From assembly GCA_001803235.1 (NCBI GenBank), contig MHBL01000433.1:28594-92593 (forward strand): a DNA stretch of 64,000 nucleotides. The letters are read 5' to 3'. The position numbers and the translations under genes are program-made. Positions 40,601 through 48,760 of the stretch are shown piece after piece; within the stretch, counting starts at the first letter, position 1; each line of letters opens with the position of its first letter. The stretch is from Lentisphaerae bacterium RIFOXYA12_64_32. Its GTDB lineage: Bacteria > Verrucomicrobiota > Lentisphaeria > Oligosphaerales > YB12-FULL-65-16. Below the pieces are notes generated by a model. That model ran no database searches and had not been told where the DNA came from. It saw only the letters and a program-made list of their open reading frames with translations.

Positions 40601-40839
40601 AACCGGTCGAGGTGCGCAGCGGCTATGGCGGCAACGACATGGGCGCGTACATGGAACTGCGCGACGAACGGGTCTGCTTCTTCGTCCGCGCCCTGGCGCG
40701 CGGTAAGCACAGCATCAGCTACCGCCTGCGCGCCGAAATCCCCGGCACGTTCAGCGCCCTCCCGGCCCGCGGCTACGCCATGTACGCCCCCGAACTGCGC
40801 GCCAACTCCGACGAGATCAAACTCAAGATCGAGGACTGA
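34639..40839 (+). CDS. Alpha-2-macroglobulin family protein, thioester type
   Basis: Signal peptide; MG2-type [19 protein letters not shown]; thioester region [24 protein letters not shown]; A2M TED region [16 protein letters not shown]. Confidence 0.92.
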   Translation: [2066 protein letters not shown]

Positions 40840-41072
40840 GATCGGTGGCCGACCCGGTTCGGCGCGCGATTCTCCAGGCCGGCCACGACAGACCGCACCC
40901 TGCTGGGCGATGGTCGGTTCTGTCCGACGATCCGCCGCACCGCCGCCTTGCGTGCATTCGAGAAAGCCGACCTCCCGGCGCGGTGCCGGAGGATCGTCGC
41001 CCGCTACTCGCCGCGGTTGCTGAAGCGCGCCAGTGTCACGCAGGCGCTGCTTCGCGACCGGGAGGAAGGGCG

Positions 41073-41296
41073 ATGAGGTTCTGGGATTCGTCCGCCATTG
41101 TGCCGTTGTTGGTGCACGAGCCCACCAGTAGGCGTCTTCTGGCGCTGCTGCAGGAGGATCCGCGGATGATCGCGTGGGGGGGGGCGTCGCTCGAGTGTGT
41201 GTCAGCCATCGCCCGGTGTCCCTGGCATTGGTCTGCAGCGATGAACGCCTGAGTGTCGCTGCGCACCGGGAAGGATTCGCGGTCCTGCGTGTGTGA
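41073..41296 (+). pseudogene. PIN-domain (VapC-like) toxin remnant, frameshifted/deleted
   Basis: MRFWDSSAIVPLLVHEPTSRRLLALLQEDPRMIAWGGASLECVSAIAR, then in another frame SLALVCSDERLSVAAHREGFAVLRV*. Confidence 0.7.
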
Positions 41297-41353
41297 GCGG
41301 TCGCGCCGGTCGCCGGAAACAGAACGTCAGCCCTGCCAAGAACTGGACCGTCC

Positions 41354-41491
41354 TCAAGGAGTCCTGCGCTTGGCCGTCTCGGGCGTGGTGGAGGCCATGT
41401 CCGCAATGGCCCGGGCGATGCGGCCGTTGCCGTCTTCAAACGGATGAATGGTAACAAACCAGAAGTGGGCTACCGCGGCGCGCGCCACGCC
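41354..41491 (-). pseudogene. Fic-domain protein remnant
   Basis: ARAAVAHFWFVTIHPFEDGNGRIARAIADMASTTPETAKRRTP* contains the Fic motif HPFxxGNGRxxR. Confidence 0.75.
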
Positions 41492-43066
41492 TTACGGGGC
41501 GGGTGCGCGGACGATGCCGGTCGGTGTCGCGGTGTCGCCGCGCGTCTTCGCGTACAGGTCCCATACGGATGCGGGCAGGACCGCGCCGACGCGCTTGGGC
41601 GGCTTCGCCTTGCGCAGGGCGAGCACGGGTGAGTCGGCGCCCAGGTTCACCTCGAACGTGCCGCCAAGCTGCGGGTCCAGCCAGGTTGAATCCTTGTCGA
41701 GCCCGGACAGTTTCTGGTACTCGACCCAGTCCGCTTCGGTGAAGACACGGTCGCCGAACTGCACGCCCGGGCCGGCGAAGTACACGTTGTTCAGGAGCTG
41801 CACTCGCGCGACCGTCCCAGCCGGAATGCTCAGGAACGGCTCGGCGCAGCGCGCCAGGACGCAGTTCAGGATGGACAGCGAGCCGCACTGCTTGTCGTTG
41901 AGCCGGCACACGAACGGGGCGTCCACCAGCGTGCACTCGCGGAAATGCAGCGCGCCGTTCTCGAGCAGCACCAGGCCCGGCTTCCCCTCGCGACTGCCGG
42001 CAATGACGCAGTTCACGAAGGTCATGCCGGAGAAGTTCTTCTGCCAGACCTGTTCGAACGGCTGGTTGCCGACGATCAGGCAGCTCTCGTAGACGTGGCG
42101 CGAACTCTCGGTCGCATACACGCCGGCCTCAAAACTGTTGTTGACGAACACGCAACGGCGGTAGAGCGAGAAGCACTCGTTGACGTCGCACGCCCCGGAA
42201 CTGGCGTTGCGTTCCGCGAGGCAGTCCTCGTACAGTGCGGTGGTGGTGTCGTGCACGGAGAAGCCCTGGCCGCAGTTGTCCGTCGCGATGCAGTGCTGGT
42301 AGACGATGTTCTTGCCCGTGCCGTGCGTGTCGAAGCCGTCGTTCCAGGACAGCATGGCACGCAGGTCACGAACGGTCACGAAATCCGTGTTGATGCAGAT
42401 GCAGGTGCCGTGTACCGGGATCTGGATGACCGCGTCGTCCAGCGTCTTGCCGGAGGGGAGGCGGACCCAGACCTGCTTGAGCGGTTTGTTCCAGTAGAAG
42501 CCGCCCTCGGTCCGCTTCAGTTCGTCCTCACGGGTGCAGTTGGGCGCCGGTTTGCCGTCGAGCCACCAGATCTGCGGCGTGCCGATCCAGTGCTGGATGG
42601 GCGCGTAGCCCTTCAGCATGTTCGACATCGGCCAGAACTCCGTGGCGACAATGCCATCGCGGACCGGCGTCCACTTTTCCTTCGGCACACGGTCGAGCCC
42701 CGAGATGAGCGCGCCGTTGCCGTTGACGATCAAGGGCTGCTCCGCGGTTCCGCCGGCGGCGGCCAGCGTGTTGCCGCCCCGGTATGGCGTGCCCGTGTTG
42801 GCGATCTCGATGCGGTCCGATGTGCGTGCGGCCGCAAACGCCTTGGCGATGTTCGCAAACGGGCCGGCCTTGCCGTCCCCGTCCGGCTCGGCACGCAGTC
42901 CGTCGAACTCGTCGTTGCCGGTCACATTGTTGACATAGAGGACGCGGCCGGGCGCGGCGGATGCGATCTGCGCCGCGGCCAGGCGCCACGTGACGCCCCA
43001 GCCAAGGATGAGACTGAGGCTGACCAGGAGCAGGCAACGGCGCCGGGGGCGTGTTCTCGTCGGCAT
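41492..43066 (-). CDS. Secreted right-handed beta-helix repeat protein
   Basis: Signal/TM CLLLVSLSLILGWGVTW; VLYVNNVTGNDEFDG...GKAGPFANIAKAFAAARTSDRIEIANTGTPYRG; repeated YExCLxxxN coils. Confidence 0.75.
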   Translation of the reverse strand: MPTRTRPRRRCLLLVSLSLILGWGVTWRLAAAQIASAAPGRVLYVNNVTGNDEFDGLRAEPDGDGKAGPFANIAKAFAAARTSDRIEIANTGTPYRGGNTLAAAGGTAEQPLIVNGNGALISGLDRVPKEKWTPVRDGIVATEFWPMSNMLKGYAPIQHWIGTPQIWWLDGKPAPNCTREDELKRTEGGFYWNKPLKQVWVRLPSGKTLDDAVIQIPVHGTCICINTDFVTVRDLRAMLSWNDGFDTHGTGKNIVYQHCIATDNCGQGFSVHDTTTALYEDCLAERNASSGACDVNECFSLYRRCVFVNNSFEAGVYATESSRHVYESCLIVGNQPFEQVWQKNFSGMTFVNCVIAGSREGKPGLVLLENGALHFRECTLVDAPFVCRLNDKQCGSLSILNCVLARCAEPFLSIPAGTVARVQLLNNVYFAGPGVQFGDRVFTEADWVEYQKLSGLDKDSTWLDPQLGGTFEVNLGADSPVLALRKAKPPKRVGAVLPASVWDLYAKTRGDTATPTGIVRAPAP

Positions 43067-43456
43067 GTGTTCAACCCTCGGTTCGGTTTCCCCCGTTTCC
43101 GGCTCGCTCCCTTCGGACGCGCGCCGTTGACGCGTGCGTCGGCAGGACACGCGGCAATCTTAGCCCGTCGAACGCAGGACTGCAAGGAGACCGTGGACCC
43201 GGGCAGGGCTGTTTCAAGATTCGTGACCGTCGCGTGCGGCGAGTACCCCCGGCGTGTCCCCACGCCGGGGGGGGGCGGCCTGAGGACAGGCCGCCCCTAC
43301 TTGGTGTGCGCGGAGGCGTGGCCTTCCGAGACGCGGCGCCGGATCTTGAAACAGCCCTGGGACCCGGGCGCCTTTCACGCATTGCCTTTCCCGGCACGTA
43401 CGGCTACGTTGGTCGCTGCTGGTGACGACCGGTGATGACACGGAGAACGAACCGAC

Positions 43457-44215
43457 ATGGACTTGTTTGCCTTGGACTTTGACGGGGTACTGTGCGACAG
43501 CGCGGCGGAGACGGCCGTCAGCGCCTGGCGCGCCGGCGCACGACTCTGGCCGGCCTGGACCGGCGCGGAACCGCCGCCGGAATTCCTTGCGCGGTTTGTG
43601 CGCCAGCGGCCGGTTATCGAGACCGGATACCAGACCGTGCTGCTGATGTACCTGATCGCCGAAAGCCAAGCCTCGGACGCGGATATCGAACGCGACTTCG
43701 TTGGGCTCTGCGACCAGGCCATGGCACGGCACGGACTGCCGCGCGAGGAACTCCTGGCCCGGTTCGGCGAGACCCGTGACCGGTGGATGGCCGACAACCT
43801 CCAGGACTGGCTCGGCAGGCACCGGTTCTACCCAGGTGTCATCGAGAAGGTGACGCGACGCCTCCAGGCCGGCCCGGTGTTCATCCTGACGACAAAGCAG
43901 GAACGGTTCGCCGCCGCGCTGCTGGCCGCGCACGGACTGCCGTTCCCTCCCGAACGGCTGTTCGGTCTGGAACGGGGACTGAGCAAGGAACAGGGATTGC
44001 GCGACCTCCGCGGTCGTGCGGAGTTCGCACACGCCCGAGTCCATCTGGTGGAAGATCGCCTTGAGACTCTGCTCCGGGTCCAGAATTGCCCGGACCTGGT
44101 CGACGTCCGCCTCTATCTGGCCGACTGGGGCTACACGACCCGTTCCGCCCTGGCAACCGCACGTGCCAACCCACGGCTCCAGGTTTGCAGCCTGAACACG
44201 TTCCTGGACGTCTGA
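43457..44215 (+). CDS. HAD-family hydrolase
   Basis: MDLFALDFDGVLCDSAAET (motif I), FILTTKQ, VHLVEDRLETL. Confidence 0.8.
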   Translation: MDLFALDFDGVLCDSAAETAVSAWRAGARLWPAWTGAEPPPEFLARFVRQRPVIETGYQTVLLMYLIAESQASDADIERDFVGLCDQAMARHGLPREELLARFGETRDRWMADNLQDWLGRHRFYPGVIEKVTRRLQAGPVFILTTKQERFAAALLAAHGLPFPPERLFGLERGLSKEQGLRDLRGRAEFAHARVHLVEDRLETLLRVQNCPDLVDVRLYLADWGYTTRSALATARANPRLQVCSLNTFLDV

Positions 44216-44355
44216 CGCACCATGCCCGGCCCCGGCGGCGGCACTGGCTTGGCGAAAGGTCGGGGGCGGAACGACTGCGTGTTGGCCGATGCGTGAGACC
44301 CCCGTGGCCTTGTGCCACGGGTGAATCGGGTTCGCCCGCCAAACGTGCGCGTCCC

Positions 44356-44412
44356 CCCTCTCTTCCCTTTCCCCCGTCCGCCGCCGGCGGACGGGGGAAA
44401 GGGAAGAGAGGG
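44356..44412. repeat. Perfect 27-bp inverted repeat, 3-nt loop
   Basis: CCCTCTCTTCCCTTTCCCCCGTCCGCC-GCC-GGCGGACGGGGGAAAGGGAAGAGAGGG. Confidence 0.9.
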
Positions 44413-44725
44413 AACGAGGTGCAGTGAAGTAGCCAATGAACCCATTCACCTGCCACGCGAGGTGGCAGGGGTCTGTGCTCCACCCTGAGCTGACGCATTA
44501 CAACAGTACCGGCGGCGACCATTTCCCTGGCGTCAAATCGAGGTTATAGTATTGCATAGATGCATGCACGTGGCGGGCGCCGGCACGGTAGGCATGGCAG
44601 ACACGGGCGGCCGAACGCGGAGTGGGCGGCGAGACGAATCGCCGACCGCTGGCCGCGAAGGTGGGTTTACGCTTTGCATCAAGCCCTGCTGGATGGGCTG
44701 GCCTGATCGAGGAGGTCTTGAGACG

Positions 44726-45607
44726 ATGGACAAGAAACGGTTTGAACTCAACGCCCAGCTCGCCCAGATGCTCAAGGGCGGCGTCATTATGGACGTGGTT
44801 TCCGTGGAGCATGCCGTGATCGCCCAGGAAGCCGGTGCCGTGGCCGTCATGGCGCTGGAACGTGTTCCGGCGGACATTCGCCGACAGGGTGGCGTGGCGC
44901 GCATGTCGGACCCGGGCTTGATCAAGGCCATCAAGAGCGCGGTGACGATTCCGGTCATGGCCAAGGCGCGGATCGGTCACTTCGTCGAGGCGCAGGTGCT
45001 GCAGGCGCTGAAGATCGACTACATCGACGAGAGTGAAGTGCTGACCCCGGCAGACGAAGAGTGCCACATCGACAAGAGCACGTTCACCATCCCGTTCGTG
45101 TGCGGCGCCCGCAACCTGGGCGAAGCGTTGCGCCGGATCTCCGAAGGTGCGGCCATGATCCGGACCAAGGGTGAGGCGGGGACGGGTAACGTCGTCGAAG
45201 CGGTGCGGCACATGCGCACCATGAACCGCGAGATCCGGCAGTTGCTCAACATGCCGGTCGAGGAAGTCGTCGGCTTCTGCAAGACGAATGGCTGCCCGTA
45301 CGAACTGGCCATGGAAGTGCGGAAACTCGGCCGCCTGCCGGTGGTGAATTTCGCCGCCGGCGGCATCGCCACGCCCGCGGACGCGGCGCTGATGATGCAG
45401 TTGGGCTGCGACGGCGTCTTTGTCGGTTCGGGCATCTTCAAGTCCGCCGACCCGGCCACGCGGGCCCGGGCGATCGTCAAGGCAACCGCTTTCTACAACG
45501 ACCCACAGAAGGTCCTGGAAGCCTCGGTGGGCCTGGGCGAGGCCATGCCCGGCCTGGAGATCGGCAAGATCCCGCAGGAAGAGCTTCTGGCCGGACGCGG
45601 CTGGTAG
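44726..45607 (+). CDS. pdxS: Pyridoxal 5'-phosphate synthase lyase subunit
   Basis: [49 protein letters not shown]...[48 protein letters not shown]. Confidence 0.97.
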   Translation: MDKKRFELNAQLAQMLKGGVIMDVVSVEHAVIAQEAGAVAVMALERVPADIRRQGGVARMSDPGLIKAIKSAVTIPVMAKARIGHFVEAQVLQALKIDYIDESEVLTPADEECHIDKSTFTIPFVCGARNLGEALRRISEGAAMIRTKGEAGTGNVVEAVRHMRTMNREIRQLLNMPVEEVVGFCKTNGCPYELAMEVRKLGRLPVVNFAAGGIATPADAALMMQLGCDGVFVGSGIFKSADPATRARAIVKATAFYNDPQKVLEASVGLGEAMPGLEIGKIPQEELLAGRGW

Positions 45608-45620
45608 CGGCGGGCGAACT

Positions 45621-46316
45621 ATGGAACCGCGGCGCAATGCGACCGGGGGAATCGGTGTCCTCGACCTGCAGGGCGGCGTGCAGGAACACCTTGACCACTT
45701 GCAGCGCGCCGGCGTGGCCGGCCGGCCGGTCCGGGACGTTGCGGAGTTCGCAGGGCTTGCCGGTTTGATCATCCCCGGCGGAGAGAGCACTTGCCTGTCG
45801 CGCCTGCTCAGGATTTTCGGCTTGGACCGTGGCCTGATCGCGGCACATCGTGAGGGGATGAAACTCTGGGGTACCTGCGCCGGCGCCATTCTGCTGGCCG
45901 CCGAGAACGTCGGGGAAACGCCGCACCTGGGCCTAATCGATATCGCCGTGCACCGCAACGCGTTCGGCAGTCAACTCGACAGTTTCCACTGTACCGTACA
46001 GGTTCCGGCCGTGTCCGCGATGCCGTTGCCCCTGACGTTCATCCGTGCGCCCAAGATCACCCGCGTCGGGCCCGGTGTCCGCGTGCTCCTGGCCATGGAC
46101 GGCTATGTTGCGGCAGCGGAGACGGACGACATCCTCGTGACGGTATTCCACCCGGAGTTGACTCCGACCTTGGCCTTTCACCGGTACTTTGCTCGCAAGT
46201 GCGGATTGAACCTGCCCGAGGGCGATGTTGCGCCGCCCGTGGACGCCTCCTGGGACCGCAGGAGCTGGATGGACGCCCGACGTTACGGTGAACCTCAACC
46301 CAGGGACGGCTCGTGA
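45621..46316 (+). CDS. pdxT: Pyridoxal 5'-phosphate synthase glutaminase subunit
   Basis: GVLDLQGGVQEHLDHL, LIIPGGESTCLSRLL, LWGTCAGAILLA, FHPELTPTLAFHRYF. Confidence 0.95.
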   Translation: MEPRRNATGGIGVLDLQGGVQEHLDHLQRAGVAGRPVRDVAEFAGLAGLIIPGGESTCLSRLLRIFGLDRGLIAAHREGMKLWGTCAGAILLAAENVGETPHLGLIDIAVHRNAFGSQLDSFHCTVQVPAVSAMPLPLTFIRAPKITRVGPGVRVLLAMDGYVAAAETDDILVTVFHPELTPTLAFHRYFARKCGLNLPEGDVAPPVDASWDRRSWMDARRYGEPQPRDGS

Positions 46317-47395
46317 GCCCATCCAAGGCATCCCGGCGACGACGTTGGGCGGCCGCAACGCTGCTGGCCGTCCTCGTCGGCTTGGCGCTGGCAACGCAAC
46401 TGGTGTTGCAGCGCGGTTCCCGCCCCGAACCGGCCGCCGGCCAGCCGGACGCGAACCCGTTCGTGCGCGAGTTCTCGATGTTCGGCACTTACGGGCGGGT
46501 GACCTTCTGGGCGCCGGCCGCCGTGGCGGAGGTCGCCTGGGCGCGCATCCTCACCGAACTGCAGGCCATTCACGACATTCTCAACAACTTCGACCCCAAG
46601 AGCGAACTGTCCCGCCTCAACCGGGAGGCGCACCAGAGTCCGTTCCGTTGCAGCGATCGGCTCTGGGACGTGCTGCTCCAGTGCCGTCGCGCCTGGTCCG
46701 AGACAGACGGTGCGTTCGACATTTCGGTCGGTCCGTTGATGCATCTGTGGGGCTTTCACCAGAAGCGCACCACCTACCCGGCGCCGGCCGAGGTCCAGGA
46801 AGCGCTGGCGGCAGTGGGCCTGAGCAAGGTGGTGGTGTTTGACGATGCGCAGAAAACCGTACGCCTCCTGCATCCAAAGGCATGCCTTGACATGGGTGGC
46901 ATGGCCAAGGGCTACGCATTGGACCGCGCCATGAAGACCGCCCGAACCTGCGGAATCCGTTGCGCCCTCATCGACTTGGGCGGCAACGTTGGGTGCCTCG
47001 AAGAGCCGCCGCCCGGGCGGCGGCACTACTCGGTGGGCATCCGCAACCCGGTTGGCAACGAGGCCCTGCTGGGCACGGTGCGCATCACCGACTGCGCGGT
47101 CGCGACCAGTGGCAACTATGAGAACTACCTCCAACTCGACGGAAAACTGGTGCATCACATCGTCGACCCGCGCACCGGCTATCCCGTGCCGGACGTGGCC
47201 AGCGTCACCGTCATCACACCGCTGGGGATCGACTCCGACGTGTACTCGACGGCCGTATTTGTCGCGGGCGACGCACTGGTGAGCAAGCTGCGCGAAACGC
47301 ACCACCGCACCAGTGTGCTGATCGTACGGCTGAACGCGCCGGGAAAATCGGAGGTCAGCCGCTACGGCTGGGTGTGGGAGGAATACACCGAGTGA
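46313..47395 (+). CDS. apbE: FAD:protein FMN transferase
   Basis: FDPKSELSRLNREA, DGAFDISVGPLMHLWGF, LDMGGMAKGYALDRA, GNVGCL, HIVDPRTGYPVPDVASVTVI; GTG start overlaps pdxT stop. Confidence 0.92.
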   Translation: MSPSKASRRRRWAAATLLAVLVGLALATQLVLQRGSRPEPAAGQPDANPFVREFSMFGTYGRVTFWAPAAVAEVAWARILTELQAIHDILNNFDPKSELSRLNREAHQSPFRCSDRLWDVLLQCRRAWSETDGAFDISVGPLMHLWGFHQKRTTYPAPAEVQEALAAVGLSKVVVFDDAQKTVRLLHPKACLDMGGMAKGYALDRAMKTARTCGIRCALIDLGGNVGCLEEPPPGRRHYSVGIRNPVGNEALLGTVRITDCAVATSGNYENYLQLDGKLVHHIVDPRTGYPVPDVASVTVITPLGIDSDVYSTAVFVAGDALVSKLRETHHRTSVLIVRLNAPGKSEVSRYGWVWEEYTE

Positions 47396-47497
47396 GGAAG
47401 AAGGGGGGAATCAGTGATCCGTAATCCGTGTGTCGAAGTCCAGAGGCGCTCCCCCCCCCCTCGACACCCGGCACCCGGCCCTGGGCCTGCCCCCGTG

Positions 47498-48202
47498 CTA
47501 ATCCCCCCTCACGCTCACTTCGTCGGCACACCCCTGCATGAGCGCGTGAAGCTGCTTCAGGCGGTCGGGTGGGGTCCGTTTCTCGGTGCGCAGTCCGGGG
47601 TCGGGCAGATCTTCGCGGGGAAGAAAGGGCTGCAGGAAGTACCGGCGCGCACCGTGGACGAGTTCCGCAATGCCGCGCATCTCGGCGTCCGAGTCGAACC
47701 CCGGAACCAGCGTGGTCCGGAACTCGTAGTCACGGGCGTGCGTTTTCAGCAGCGCGATGGAGCGGCGGATGCAATCCGTGTCTGCAAACCCGGTGAGGGC
47801 GGGGTAGCTGGGCAGGCTGCACTTGATGTCCATCGCGACGTAGTCGACGCGCGGCAGAACCTGTTCCAGGACCTCGGGACACGAGCCGTTCGTGTCCAGC
47901 TTGATCGCCAACCCGAAGCGGCGCAGGAAGTCCAGCAACTCGGGGAGTGCGGGCTCCAGCGTCGGTTCGCCGCCGGTCACCACCGCACCGTCCACCCACT
48001 GTTCGCGGAAGCGTTGGCAGATCTCCCCCAACTTCGACCAGGCATAACCGGGCTTGCGCTGGGCGAGCATGCCGGCATTGTGGCAGAACCCGCAGCCGAA
48101 GTTGCAGCCGGTAGTGAAGAACACGACGGCCAACCGCCCCGGGAAGTCGACCATCGAAGGGTTTGCAAGGTGTCCGTAAATGGGCGAGAGGTTCATCGTC
48201 AT
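47498..48202 (-). CDS. nrdG: Anaerobic ribonucleoside-triphosphate reductase activating protein (radical SAM)
   Basis: GRLAVVFFTTGCNFGCGFCHNAGM CxxxCxxC motif; GGEPTLEPAL. Confidence 0.88.
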   Translation of the reverse strand: MTMNLSPIYGHLANPSMVDFPGRLAVVFFTTGCNFGCGFCHNAGMLAQRKPGYAWSKLGEICQRFREQWVDGAVVTGGEPTLEPALPELLDFLRRFGLAIKLDTNGSCPEVLEQVLPRVDYVAMDIKCSLPSYPALTGFADTDCIRRSIALLKTHARDYEFRTTLVPGFDSDAEMRGIAELVHGARRYFLQPFLPREDLPDPGLRTEKRTPPDRLKQLHALMQGCADEVSVRGD

Positions 48203-48216
48203 GAAACGTCCATCGC

Positions 48217-48279
48217 GGGGTCAGGCCTTGTCATTTGCAATTGGCCTGGACCCAATTGCAAATGACAAGGCCTGACCCC
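48217..48279. repeat. Perfect 28-bp inverted repeat, 7-nt loop
   Basis: GGGGTCAGGCCTTGTCATTTGCAATTGG-cctggac-CCAATTGCAAATGACAAGGCCTGACCCC. Confidence 0.92.
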
Positions 48280-48288
48280 GACGGCCGT

Positions 48289-48687
48289 TCAGGCGCAGCG
48301 GGCTTCGCTCAGCAGGTGCGTCAGCATGTCCGGCGTGATCAAGCCCTTGCCAGAGCCGCTGTAGTCCGTCTGAAGGCCCAGGTACGTGTAGAGTTTGGAC
48401 TTCTTGCAGACCGAGTCCTGGCTGCCCGGTTGCGGATTCCGCAGTTTCAGGTACTTGCCCGTCTGCTCGTCCTTGCGCGTCACGACGATGGCGGGGACGC
48501 GACTGGGGTTTACGCACTCCGCCTGGCAGAAAGGCACCAATCCGTCCTCGGTTTCCAAGTCGCAGTAGAGCTTTTCAAAATCCTGCCACTCCGGCTTGGC
48601 CAGGAGCGCGTCGAGCCGCTTGTTGAGCATTTTGCACTTGTCGCAGCCCGCTTTTCCGAACACAAGCACACGATACGGTTTTTCCAT
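48289..48687 (-). CDS. Glutaredoxin/thioredoxin-like protein
   Basis: YRVLVFGKAGCDKCKMLNKRLDALLAK; sits between nrdD and nrdG. Confidence 0.65.
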   Translation of the reverse strand: MEKPYRVLVFGKAGCDKCKMLNKRLDALLAKPEWQDFEKLYCDLETEDGLVPFCQAECVNPSRVPAIVVTRKDEQTGKYLKLRNPQPGSQDSVCKKSKLYTYLGLQTDYSGSGKGLITPDMLTHLLSEARCA

Positions 48688-48760
48688 AATGTGACCCTAT
48701 CCCTCTTCGTCGACAGAATTGTGAGACTTGGCGCGCCGACCGTTGAGCCGGCGTCAGGCT

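Noticed and set aside
34291-41457. 2388-aa minus-strand ORF
   Set aside because: Antisense shadow of the well-supported A2M gene (34639-40839); low-complexity His/Arg/Val-rich translation typical of GC-rich antisense frames.
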